Shown here: positions 55,606-63,328 of the stretch, piece after piece
Position numbering within the stretch: position 1 is the first letter of the stretch
How the letters are laid out: every line of letters starts with the position of its first letter
The notes under the pieces: model-generated
Told to the model about the DNA's origin: nothing
Database searches by the model: none
What the model saw: the letters and a program-made list of their open reading frames with translations, nothing else
Made by a program: the position numbers and the translations under genes
From: Antribacter soli
GTDB lineage: Bacteria > Actinomycetota > Actinomycetes > Actinomycetales > Cellulomonadaceae
Direction: 5' to 3'
Length of the DNA: 64,000 nucleotides
Assembly (NCBI RefSeq): GCF_021568775.1
Contig: NZ_JAKGSG010000025.1
Coordinates: 310,640-374,639 of the forward strand

Positions 55606-56037
55606 TTAGCGGTGAGCAGCAGCTCCTGCCGTGTCATGCGCAGCTGCGCCCGGGTCGTGGGTTCCCGGGTCGTGGGCGCCGGGGTCCTGTGACATGCCCG
55701 GGTCGTGGGTTCCTGGGTCGTGGGTTCCCGGGTCGTGGGCGCCGGGGTCCTGTGACATGCCCGGGTCGTGGGTTCCCGGGTCGTGAGCGCCGGGGTCCTG
55801 TGACATGCCCGGGTCGTGGGTTCCCGGGTCGTGAGCGCCGGGGTCCTGTGACATGCCCGGGTCGCCCGCCGGGTCGTGAGCGCCGGGGTCCTGTGACATG
55901 CCCGGGTCGCCCGCCGGGTCCGCGAGACTTTGAATGAATCCCTGGGCTGCATGTGCCGCGAGGTCTTGCTGAAAATGTGCCTGTTCCGCAGCAGTCGACA
56001 CGGCGTCCTGCTCGGACGAGGCTGAAGATCGACGCAT
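55606..56037 (-). CDS. repeat protein with GMSQDPGAHDP units
   Basis: A 143-residue protein. The first ~40 residues are helical and Gln/Ala-rich (AAEQAHFQQDLAAHAAQGF). Then come five copies of GMSQDPGAHDP separated by GTHDP or AGDP pentamers, and a short Ala/His-rich end. No signal peptide or TM is seen. The repeat is rich in His, Asp and Pro and could bind metal or form an extended rod (inference). The ATG at 56037 has GAGAGGGG upstream and is preferred over the ATG at 56055. Confidence 0.7.
   Translation of the reverse strand: MRRSSASSEQDAVSTAAEQAHFQQDLAAHAAQGFIQSLADPAGDPGMSQDPGAHDPAGDPGMSQDPGAHDPGTHDPGMSQDPGAHDPGTHDPGMSQDPGAHDPGTHDPGTHDPGMSQDPGAHDPGTHDPGAAAHDTAGAAAHR
55640..55925. repeat. 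in-frame coding tandem repeat (about 48 bp unit)
   Basis: Direct repeats built from CCGGGTCGTGGGTTCCCGGG and GCCGGGGTCCTGTGACATG encode the GMSQDPGAHDP/GTHDP units. Units vary by whole 15-bp blocks, as expected from slippage or unequal recombination. Confidence 0.8.
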
Positions 56038-56058
56038 CGTGATCCCCTCTCCCATGGC

Positions 56059-56724
56059 CTAATGCGGGTGGAAACTCGCAGCACCCGGGTCGTGAGAGGC
56101 GTTCGGCTCCGACACGCTGGGATCGTGGGACGCGTTCGGCTCCGACACGCTGGGATCGTGGGACGCGTTCGGCTCCGACACGCTGGGATCGTGGGACGCG
56201 TTCGGCTCCGACACGCTGGGATCGTGGGACGCGTTCGGCTCCGAAATGCTGGGATCGTGGGACGCGTTCGGCCCCTGCGGGTATGCGGTGCTCGCCGTTA
56301 CGACATGGTCAGCATCGACTGACGCGCCCTGAGGGAGAGACATGCCCGCACCCGACTCGGGAGTGCTCATTCCGCCGTCCCCGCCCGGGGTGTAATACCC
56401 GAACATGGTGTCGGCCACCGACCCAAGAGTGCCACCTATCATTCGGCCGAACTCTGAGCCGACCTGGCCGAGCACTTCCTCCCCTGCAGGCCCGAGCGCA
56501 TAATGGCCGACGAGCTGGCCCACGGCATCCCCGGCATACTTGCCAAACTCTGCCCCAGTTTTCTCGAGACCGGGATCTTGGTACGTGGCGCCGGGCTCTG
56601 GCGGTTCACCGCGGCCGGTCGACGCTGCACCGTGGTTCTCGGCCTTGGGGCCCACACCGGGGAGAGGGCCCTGTGGCTGCACACTGGTCTGAGGCGGCTC
56701 GACCGATTTGTTTGGTTCTGCCAT
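56059..56724 (-). CDS. repeat protein with NASHDPSVSEP units
   Basis: A 221-residue protein, ATG behind GGGAGG. Residues 1-~50 are Pro/Gly-rich and polar. Residues ~55-115 are a helical, Gly-spaced segment (AEFGKYAGDAVGQLVGHYALGPAGEEVLGQVG, then EFGRMIGGTLGSVADTMFGYY) that could be amphipathic. The last ~70 residues are six NASHDP motifs in five 11-residue units with consensus NASHDPSVSEP. It is the first gene of the three-gene cluster, 21 bp before the next gene. No signal peptide or known domain is seen. Confidence 0.72.
   Translation of the reverse strand: MAEPNKSVEPPQTSVQPQGPLPGVGPKAENHGAASTGRGEPPEPGATYQDPGLEKTGAEFGKYAGDAVGQLVGHYALGPAGEEVLGQVGSEFGRMIGGTLGSVADTMFGYYTPGGDGGMSTPESGAGMSLPQGASVDADHVVTASTAYPQGPNASHDPSISEPNASHDPSVSEPNASHDPSVSEPNASHDPSVSEPNASHDPSVSEPNASHDPGAASFHPH
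56086..56268. repeat. in-frame coding tandem repeat (33 bp unit)
   Basis: Nearly identical 33-bp units (core GCTCCGACACGCTGGGATCG) encode NASHDPSVSEP. Only one unit has a change (Ser-Ile for Ser-Val). The high identity indicates recent expansion. Confidence 0.85.
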
Positions 56725-56865
56725 TGGTATGCCTCCCTCTTGTGGTTAGCGGAAGATCCTTAATTTGCCCTTCTCACAAGACGACCCTCACTGAAAGCTG
56801 AGTCGACCGCATTGAAGAACGGGGAGTCGCCTGGCCCCGGCTCGCTCAGGGCAAGACGGAGCCGG

Positions 56866-57412
56866 TCACGACCACGGAGTCGGCAGGTTGTTGGCGAATG
56901 CGCGCCGGGTCGCGACCAGCGGGGACGGGAACGTCACCACGAGGGTCGAGGCACCGCTGACGAGCGCGTTGTACACGTAGTCGCCCAGCGTCACGCCGCA
57001 CCCCGTCCCGCTGGTGTTCAGGTTGCGGATCGTGACAACCGCCGCACCGGCGCCCGGGTTCGTGAACGACAGGCTGGTGATCATGACCTTGCCCGAGGTC
57101 AGCCCGGGCTTGATCAGCCCCGGGGTGAAGATCATGCGCGAGAACGCCGCGCCGGGGTTATAGGGAAGCACCGATCCGTCGACGGTCGGGGCGCCGGCGC
57201 CGGCACGCCGACCGTTGACGGATCGGTGCTTGCCGGTGTCGGCTGAGGCACACGAGTCGTTGTCACACGTGCCGGTGGTCAGTCGGCCCTGGGCCGTCAC
57301 GTGCGCAACCCGGATGGAAATAGGTGGAGTCGGCCACACTGACCTTGGCCAGGCCGGCGGCGAAGCTGCCGACGGGGAAGGCGAGCACTGCGAGCCAGAC
57401 AGCCACGACCAT
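56866..57412 (-). pseudogene. secreted protein gene with a frameshift
   Basis: A signal-peptide-like start (MVVAVWLAVLAFPVGSFAAG, from ATG at 57412, then KVSVADSTYFH) is in one frame; near 57318 the reading continues in another frame as VTAQGRLTTGTCDNDSC through VMITSLSFTNPGAGAAVVTIRNLN and LVSGASTLVVTFPSP. The C-terminal part looks like an extracellular beta-sandwich of ~130 residues. It is therefore a pseudogene or a sequence error. A 66-bp palindrome lies inside the second part. A palindrome shared with the IclR promoter lies upstream at 57571-57589. Confidence 0.5.
57166..57231. repeat. 66-bp gapless palindrome inside a reading frame
   Basis: Two 33-base arms meet without a spacer and match at 30 positions. 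The left arm begins AAGCACCGATCCGTC, the right arm ends GACGGATCGGTGCTT, and the centre is GCCGGCGCCGGC. It is read in frame as HRSVNGRRAGAGAPTVDGSV. It could be an inserted palindromic element. Confidence 0.75.
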
Positions 57413-57570
57413 GGTCGTGATCTGACGGCCTGTCAGACGTCGGGACGTGGCGAACTCCTTGGGAGGCGATGGTGCACAGCATCATGGGCCAGTTGGCGAG
57501 TGAGCGCTTCGACCGATCAGGTGCGCTCTCAGCCCCAGTCTTGGGGGTTCCGAGTGAGGGGCCAAGCGGG

Positions 57571-57589
57571 CGTGTCACTGAGTGACACG
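57571..57589. promoter_or_regulatory. palindrome, probable IclR-type binding site 1
   Basis: CGTGTCACTGAGTGACACG is a perfect palindrome with the core GTCACNNNGTGAC. It lies 2 bp after the IclR stop and upstream of the frameshifted secreted-protein gene on the same strand, so it may act as that gene's operator. Confidence 0.55.
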
Positions 57590-57591
57590 TG

Positions 57592-58368
57592 TTAGGGCGA
57601 ACGGGGTGCCAGCGCTGCGGCCGTGGGAACGTCCGCCGCGTTGCGCCGAACGGGCATGGCGTCGGCGACACGCAGCGCTGCGCGGATCAGGCTCTTGAGG
57701 TCGCCGCGCTGGACAGGGACAGTGACGCCGACCGCGGCTGGCTGTCCTTGTGGCCCGGTCAGGCGTACGGCGACGCAGCGCCAGCCAATCATGCTCTGTT
57801 CGGACTCGACGGCCGCCCCGAGGTCACGGGCCTGCCGGAGGATTCCGTCAAGCTCCGCCCGGGTGGCGGGAGAGTTCGGGGTCCAGCGCGGCAGACCGTT
57901 CCGGGTGGCCCGTTCGAGCAGGTCTGGACGGTCAAGCAGGAAGAGCCGGCCACCGGCGGTGTTGACCAGGCTTTCCAGCGACGGCGGCGGCCATCGGTCG
58001 AGGAACCGCGCGACCTCGTCGCTGCAGACGAGGTCGAACGGCTCTAGGGTCTTCACCTGCTCGCCCGCCAGGAGCCAAGCCACGCCCCCGAAAGTTGCGT
58101 TGAGTTCCACCAGGCTCTCGTGGACCTCGGCGAAGGCTTGGTGCAAGGCAGCCTTGCGTCCGAGCAGTTCGAGTGTGGGGCCTAACGTGTAGACGTTGTC
58201 CCGGCGCACCAGCACGCCGCGCGCGACCAGGTCCATGGCGATGCGGCGGACGGTCGGTTTGGGGATACCGGTCCCCTCCGCGAGCCTAGCCAGCGAGAGC
58301 CCGCAGCCGGTGGCCGCGACGCAATGAACGATGTCCAGCGCCCGACCAACCACTGCGCCGTCGTACAT
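57592..58368 (-). CDS. IclR-family regulator
   Basis: A 258-residue protein. The N-terminal winged HTH is VGRALDIVHCVAATGCGLSLARLAEGTGIPKPTVRRIAMDLVARGVLVRR; the C-terminal effector domain contains GVAWLLAGEQVKTLEPFD, AGGRLFLLDRPDL and GVTVPVQRGD. Length and order match the family. A GTCACNNNGTGAC element lies 20 bp upstream of its start and a perfect version lies just downstream at 57571, suggesting autoregulation plus control of the next gene. Confidence 0.9.
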   Translation of the reverse strand: MYDGAVVGRALDIVHCVAATGCGLSLARLAEGTGIPKPTVRRIAMDLVARGVLVRRDNVYTLGPTLELLGRKAALHQAFAEVHESLVELNATFGGVAWLLAGEQVKTLEPFDLVCSDEVARFLDRWPPPSLESLVNTAGGRLFLLDRPDLLERATRNGLPRWTPNSPATRAELDGILRQARDLGAAVESEQSMIGWRCVAVRLTGPQGQPAAVGVTVPVQRGDLKSLIRAALRVADAMPVRRNAADVPTAAALAPRSP

Positions 58369-58388
58369 GCCGGTCCCCCTGCCGCCAT

Positions 58389-58401
58389 GTCACCAAGTGA
58401 C
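58389..58401. promoter_or_regulatory. probable IclR-type binding site 2
   Basis: GTCACCAAGTGAC has the same GTCAC/GTGAC arms and 3-bp spacer as the site at 57571 and lies 20 bp upstream of the IclR start codon. Confidence 0.5.
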
Positions 58402-58489
58402 CCGAGAGGGCGGCTTCCGCCGCTGGTCGTCCCTAGCATGGCCAGCCGACCAAGTCGACCGCAACCGCGATCGGCAAGAGCCGTTCCGG

Positions 58490-59311
58490 CTACTCCTTCT
58501 TGGTCACCAGCTCCGAACCGAGGAAGGTCACGGTGCCGTCCGGCGTCTCGATCCACCAGTCCTTCCAGTGCTCCACGATCGTGCCACCCGGGCCGACCCA
58601 GCCTCCGCCACCCGGGAGCGTGCCATCCGGTACTCGCGTCGTCGGCGTGATGATGTCGACAGGAGACCCTCCCGTGACCGGCCCTGGTGTCGGCGGTGTG
58701 GGGACCTTGCTCATCGGCGGGCCGGGATCCGGCGCCGGTTGCGGGTGCACGGTTGTCGTGTCCTCACGAATGAGCTGACCGTTGTGATCCCAGACCTTGA
58801 TGGTGGTCGTCATGGTGCCGTCAGGCGCTCGTCGCGTCTGAACCTGCGTTTGCTCGCCGGTCTGGGAGTCAGTGAGCTCCTCGAGATCCCACACGTCCCC
58901 GGACGGTGAGCCGTCCGGCATGACCGTCCAGGTAAGGAGCGCGATGCCAGTGCTCTGCCCGAGATCGATCTGCCGGCGAAGCTCCACCGTGCCCGATCCG
59001 TCACGCTCGTACTTCCATGTCGTCGTCTCCTGCGAGCTCGGGTGCAGGTGCACCACGTCAAACCGCCCGTCGGTGTGAAAGCGCGTGGACACGTGCGTGT
59101 CGTCCGGGTATCGGAGCTGCCCCTCGGTCGTCACGTCCCCATTCGGGAGCACCCTGATCACCTGCGCTGACACCGTGGTTCCGTCGTTCCACTTGACGAC
59201 GATCTGCGACTCGACCGGCTTCCCGTTCGCGTCGTGGTAGACGTGTCTCGACTCCATGTACCCGTCGCCGGGGATCTGGATCGTCCATTCGTGCAGCTGT
59301 TCGCGCCCCAT
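58490..59311 (-). CDS. hypothetical beta-rich protein with Pro-rich linker
   Basis: A 273-residue soluble protein, ATG at 59311 behind CGGAGG. The first ~180 residues consist of strand-like segments around DG turns (HVYHDANGKPVESQIVVKWNDG, VTTEGQLRYPDDTHVSTRFH, TMTTTIKVWDHNGQLIRED). A Pro/Gly-rich linker follows (PQPAPDPGPPMSKVPTPPTPGP), then a short C-terminal module with HWKDWWIETPDGTVTFLG. No family is recognised. It is upstream of the IclR gene on the same strand, 121 bp away. Confidence 0.65.
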   Translation of the reverse strand: MGREQLHEWTIQIPGDGYMESRHVYHDANGKPVESQIVVKWNDGTTVSAQVIRVLPNGDVTTEGQLRYPDDTHVSTRFHTDGRFDVVHLHPSSQETTTWKYERDGSGTVELRRQIDLGQSTGIALLTWTVMPDGSPSGDVWDLEELTDSQTGEQTQVQTRRAPDGTMTTTIKVWDHNGQLIREDTTTVHPQPAPDPGPPMSKVPTPPTPGPVTGGSPVDIITPTTRVPDGTLPGGGGWVGPGGTIVEHWKDWWIETPDGTVTFLGSELVTKKE

Positions 59312-59939
59312 CGGGCACCTCCGATCGGCCGCGACGTCGCGCCCTGTTGTCGCCGACGTCGGGGCTGTTGGTCCGGCGGTTTGAGAGCCGGTCGCCGAGG
59401 CCGACGACGGCTCGGAGGCGTGCCTCGGCCGACCCCGGCGAGCACGCGTGTTACGGCAGGCCGAGCAATGGATCCTGAGCCGCCAGTCGCAATGAACTTC
59501 GGTGTGTGTCGATGCTCGCGCCCCTCCGGTGCGGGAACGAGCTGTGACCCTTATAGGGAGGGACGCCGACACCGGTTAGTACGCGCCATCGCGCTGAATC
59601 GGCCTGGGTCTGATGGAGGCATGATCTGAACCGTGGACGAGGGCGTCATGCCTGCATTCGGCGGCAGTAGGTGGCTCGTTTAGCGTAGCGGGTGGCGAGG
59701 GCGCAGAACTGCTCACCACTGCCGGCGTGGACCTATTCAACCCCGCGAAGGTACCCACCCAGCGGTACCGCTACCGCGGTGGCGCGATCCCGACGCCGTG
59801 GACCCAGCGACCCGAGACGGCCACCGCCTGAGGGACTCGTGGAGAGCCCGGTGCCGGGAAACTGGCACGCCGGGTTCGGGCGAGCGGCCAGGGGAAACGA
59901 CCGACCGGAAACGGCGGAACCGCGCCCCTGGCCGACTCG

Positions 59940-60089
59940 TACAACCGGCTCCACTGGGTCCGCGACGTCACCTTCGACGAAGACCGTTCTCAGGCACGCG
60001 CCGGCAACCGACCCCGCGTCATGGCCTCGATCCGAAACGCCGCGATCGGAAATCCAACCCGGCCCGCCGACCTCATCCCCGACCCATGA
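59940..60089 (+). pseudogene. C-terminal remnant of an ISAs1-type transposase
   Basis: [38 protein letters not shown] continues to a stop and matches the conserved end of ISAs1/H-repeat transposases (with the catalytic Glu region missing just upstream). The rest of the 59312-60187 interval shows no complete gene. Confidence 0.7.
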
Positions 60090-60187
60090 CTTTGCCGGAG
60101 CTCTGGCCGCCTGCCTGCCCGGCGGTGTGGTGCTTCTTCTCCGTCGTGGTGCTTGTCGGAGCTGGACGCCGGGCGGGTCACCGACTG

Positions 60188-60481
60188 TCAGTCGAGGCCT
60201 TCGACGATGCGGAAGTCGCGCTCGACGCCGTCAGCAAGTGTGGCCAGCGCCTCCTGGTATGCCTCGCTCTCGCGTGCCGCGAGGGCCTGTTCGAAGCTGT
60301 CGAACTCGATCAGGACGGTGAACTCGGCGATTCCGGCGTCGTGTGCGACGACCCGGCCGCCTCGGCTGAGGAGCCGCCCGCCCCCGGCCCGGACGGCCGG
60401 ACCGGCCAGTTTGGTGTAGGCAGCCAGCTTCTCAGGGTCTGAAATGGTGCGGTAGACGCTGACCCAGTAGCCCTTGGGCAC
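60188..60481 (-). CDS. DUF1330 family protein
   Basis: A 97-residue protein with the dimeric alpha-beta barrel pattern (KGYWVSVYRTISDPEKLAAYTKLAGPAVRAGGGRLLSRGG, then FTVLIEFDSFEQALAARESEAYQEAL). The GTG at 60481 has GGAGG at 5 bp, giving a normal family length. The function of the family is unknown. It lies 106 bp downstream of the SDR gene on the same strand. Confidence 0.9.
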   Translation of the reverse strand: MPKGYWVSVYRTISDPEKLAAYTKLAGPAVRAGGGRLLSRGGRVVAHDAGIAEFTVLIEFDSFEQALAARESEAYQEALATLADGVERDFRIVEGLD

Positions 60482-60587
60482 GAAACCTCCAGTATTCGAT
60501 TCGCAATTCAGTACATTCGTACCCGACGGCGGGTCGCCGGGATGATCCGGAGCACGAGCTGGTCGGCTCCGACCCTGCGGTCGGATC

Positions 60588-61538
60588 CTAAGATCTGAAC
60601 GCGTCCACCCCGGTGAGCTCTGCCGACAGCTCCCACAGGCGTGCCGCCTCCGCGGAGTCGATCGCGTGGGCATGCACGCCGCCAGCTTCGGTCGCTGGCC
60701 CGGCAATGTCGCAGTCCTCGCAGTACACGCCACCCATGCCGGCGAGCTGCGGCGAGGTCGCCGCCCACACCTGCGTCGCCGCGCCTTGCTCGAGGGTCTT
60801 GAATGTTGGGTCGGCCAGGTTGCCGTCGTCGTCGATCCAGCCCGCAGCAACCATCTCGTCCTTGGACAAGTGCCGTTGCAGGGGGGTGAGGATGGTACCG
60901 GGGTGTAGCGCGAACGCCCGCACGCCAGCGTCGCGGCCGAGCTTGTCGAGGTGCACGGCGAAGAGCACGTTAGCCGCCTTGGCCTGCCCGTACGCCTGCC
61001 AGCGGTCGTAATCCCTCGTGAACTGTACGTCGTGCCACCGGATGCCGGTAATGCCGTGGGCACCGGAGGACACGGCGACGACCCGGCCACGGGCGCGGGC
61101 GATCGCGGGCCAGAGCCGGTTGATCAGCGCGTAGTGGCCGAGGTGGTTGACGGCGAACTGCGCCTCCCAGCCTGGGCCGACCCGGGTCTCGGGGCAGGCC
61201 ATGATGCCCGCGTTGTTGATGACGATGTCGGCCTCGCGGCCGGAGGCGACAAAGCGCTCGGCGAACCGGCGGACGCTGTCGAGGTCGGCCAGGTCGAGTG
61301 CGTCGATCTCGATGCCGCCGATGCCGCCGAGCTCGTGGCCTGCGAACTCGGGTCTCTTGGCGAGGACGACGACGCGAGCGCCGGCGCGGGCCAGTGCACG
61401 TGTCGTCACCAGGCCGAGGCCGGAGTATCCGCCGGTCACGATGGCCGTCTTGCCGGTCAGGTCGATCCCTCTGAGAACGTCATCGGTGGTGCTACGGGCG
61501 CCGAAACCCGAGCCGATCCCACGCTGCGGTGTGGTCAT
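60588..61538 (-). CDS. short-chain dehydrogenase (retinol dehydrogenase-like SDR)
   Basis: A 316-residue SDR. The cofactor motif is TGGYSGLG, then NNAGIMACPE, the Ser in AVSSGAHGI and YGQAK. The motif order resembles WW-domain oxidoreductase/retinol-dehydrogenase-like SDRs. There is no ribosome-binding site; the predicted promoter places transcription start at or next to the ATG, so the mRNA may be leaderless. It is divergent from a MerR gene with a 19-bp-spaced promoter between them. Confidence 0.92.
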   Translation of the reverse strand: MTTPQRGIGSGFGARSTTDDVLRGIDLTGKTAIVTGGYSGLGLVTTRALARAGARVVVLAKRPEFAGHELGGIGGIEIDALDLADLDSVRRFAERFVASGREADIVINNAGIMACPETRVGPGWEAQFAVNHLGHYALINRLWPAIARARGRVVAVSSGAHGITGIRWHDVQFTRDYDRWQAYGQAKAANVLFAVHLDKLGRDAGVRAFALHPGTILTPLQRHLSKDEMVAAGWIDDDGNLADPTFKTLEQGAATQVWAATSPQLAGMGGVYCEDCDIAGPATEAGGVHAHAIDSAEAARLWELSAELTGVDAFRS

Positions 61539-61545
61539 GGACCCG

Positions 61546-61576
61546 AAGCTAGATGCTCGACCGAGGTCTAGGTCAA
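61546..61576 (-). promoter_or_regulatory. MerR-type promoter with 19-bp spacer
   Basis: On the minus strand TTGACC (61576-61571) and TAGCTT (61551-61546) are 19 bp apart, the over-long spacing that MerR activators correct. CTAGA and TCTAG arms lie within the spacer region. The predicted start is within a base or two of the SDR ATG. Confidence 0.55.
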
Positions 61577-61593
61577 CGGCATACGCTCGGCGC

Positions 61594-62004
61594 ATGACTG
61601 CAGCATCCAGCGAGCTGACTATCGGCCAGGTCTCCGCACGAACCGGCCTTGGTGTGCACACCTTGCGCCTGTACGAGCGCGAGGGCCTCTTGGCGGGCGA
61701 GGTGCGGCGCGACGGACGCGGCCGCCGCGTCTACTCGGCGTGGGACGTCGAGTGGCTGGAGTACTGCACGAGGTTCCGTGCATCGGGAATGCCGCTGGTG
61801 ACGATCCGGCGCTTTGCCGAGCTGGTGCGGCAAGGGCCGGGCAACGAGCACATCCGGCTCGGGCTGCTGCACGAGCACAGGGACCTGGTGGTGGAGCGGA
61901 TCGCGGAGCTGACCACCTGCCTCGAGGTGATCGGCTTCAAGATCGATATGTACGAGAAGCACCTGGCGCAAGACGGTACGGGCGACCTATGGAGCCCGCC
62001 TTGA
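61594..62004 (+). CDS. MerR-family regulator
   Basis: A 136-residue protein. The HTH is LTIGQVSARTGLGVHTLRLYEREGLL, then RRVYSAWDVEWLEYCTRFRASGMPLVTIRRF, followed by a dimerisation coiled coil. The C-terminus has no Cys metal ligands, which suggests an organic ligand. It probably activates the divergent SDR through the 19-bp-spaced promoter. Confidence 0.93.
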   Translation: MTAASSELTIGQVSARTGLGVHTLRLYEREGLLAGEVRRDGRGRRVYSAWDVEWLEYCTRFRASGMPLVTIRRFAELVRQGPGNEHIRLGLLHEHRDLVVERIAELTTCLEVIGFKIDMYEKHLAQDGTGDLWSPP

Positions 62005-62045
62005 CGGTGCGCGTCCGACCGCGTCAGAGGACGGGCGCCTCCGCA

Positions 62046-62288
62046 TCAGCCAGCAGCTCCGGGATGCGCGACGTCGTAGGCGCGGGAAACCTTCTGGGGC
62101 ACGACCATGCGCCACGCGTCGACGACGAGCTCACGCGCCTCTTCTCGATCCAGCACGGCGAGGTCGGCGTGCACCCAGTTGAAGCGCATGTCCGACGCGG
62201 AGGGCAGCTGGAACTTGCGCGGGTCGCTCGCGACGAAGTCGGCCCGCTCCTCCTTGGGGAACGCGAAGTCCGACGAACCGTCAGCCAC
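62046..62288 (-). pseudogene. 5'-truncated MmcQ/YjbR-family gene
   Basis: The frame DFAFPKEERADFVASDPRKFQLPSASDMRFNWVHADLAVLDREEARELVVDAWRMVVPQKV matches the C-terminal two thirds of MmcQ/YjbR-like proteins. The N-terminal part is missing and the upstream sequence is unrelated. Convergent with the MerR gene. 62289-62517 contains nothing else clear. Confidence 0.6.
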
Positions 62289-62517
62289 GATGACGGTTCG
62301 TCACCGCGTGTCGCGCACACGACGAACCTGCAACCACGAGGGAAAACAGGTCAGTGCGGCCGAGAGCGGGCGGATCGAACATCAATGCCTGGAGATTCTT
62401 TCCGGTGAGTTCACGAATTCTGACGGGCGTCTTGGCGGGAACTCGCGGTGGTAGGGCGCGTTGATCGTCGTTTCTTGTGTGGGTTCGGCCAACCCACCGC
62501 TGGCGGACGGATTGCCG

Positions 62518-62788
62518 TCAGGTGCAGAAGCCGTCCGGCAGCGTGGCTACCGCGGCTGTCATCTGCTCGATCGTGAGGCTGTCGACGACGATGAGCCGCG
62601 TGATCGTGACCGCGTAGTCCGGAGCGACCTCGGCCTGCAGGTCCTGCAGCAGGCGCGTCGTGTTGTAGAACGTGACCGGGACCGTGCGTGCTCCGTCGGA
62701 GACCTGGGCATCCCAGAAGACACTTTTGGGCTTCGACCTCCCAGGCGTACTGGGGGAAGTCGGTTGGTAGGCGAAGCTCGTGTGGCAT
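62518..62788 (-). pseudogene. small hypothetical gene with a frameshift
   Basis: From ATG 62788 the frame reads MPHELRLPTDFPQYAWEVEAQ; near 62727 (an A-run, CCCAAAAG) the protein-like reading continues in the next frame as VFWDAQVSDGARTVPVTFYNTTRLLQDLQ and ends at 62518. An ATG at 62793 allows a 91-codon uninterrupted frame, but its N-terminus is not protein-like and lies too close to GGAG. A single-base indel is likely. It follows the integrase fragment by 25 bp. Confidence 0.45.
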
Positions 62789-62813
62789 GTCATCTCCGAT
62801 CCGGTGCGGCGGG

Positions 62814-63300
62814 TCAGGGCCGCGACCGGGGCCGGGGCCGCTCCGGGGCGGGGGGTCGTTCGATGGTGGTGGCGTAGCGCAGTGCGGTGTCGATGGAGAT
62901 GCCGAACAGGTCGCAGAGTCGTCGCACGGCGCCGCCGCTGGCGTGAGCCTCCGCGAGGATCCTGTCCTCGCGCAGCGCTCGAAGGTCGAGGTTGGTCTTG
63001 TGCCAGGGGAAGCTCTCGCTCGGGAGACGAGCCGTCCGGCGGTGAACTGGGTGGTGAGGAACAGGCGCGTGTTGTGCGAGTGCGGCCAGCGCCGGGCGCG
63101 GTGGTCGAGCCAGGGGGCCAGGCGGACCTTGACCGGTCTGCCCCTCGATACCGCTGCGGTCCGCGAAGCACTCAACTCCGAAGACCCAGCGATCGCCTTG
63201 GCGGTCGCGCTGGTCGCGTTCCACGCCCTCATCGGGCATCAGGTCCGCGACCTTCAGCTCACGGACATCGATCACAGCCGGGCCTTGGGTCAGTTCGAGG
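62814..63300. pseudogene. integrase-like gene remnant with an inverted internal segment
   Basis: The minus strand from ~63140 to 62814 encodes the C-terminal part: RPVKVRLAPWLDHRARRWPHSHNTRLFLTTQF, then after a frameshift KTNLDLRALREDRILAEAHASGGAVRRLCDLFGISIDTALRYATTIE. The plus strand from ~63142 to ~63275 encodes what should precede it: LDTAAVREALNSEDPAIALAVALVAFHALIGHQVRDLQLTDI. In actinobacterial plasmid/phage-type integrases these two parts are colinear. Flipping ~63140-63290 would restore one minus-strand gene. Confidence 0.6.
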
Positions 63301-63328
63301 TCGGCCAGCACGTTCCGCACTCGCCTCC

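Noticed and set aside
56086..56268. Tandem 33-bp repeats that could suggest a CRISPR or satellite
   Set aside because: The units are contiguous with no unique spacers and keep one reading frame encoding NASHDPSVSEP, so they are coding repeats.
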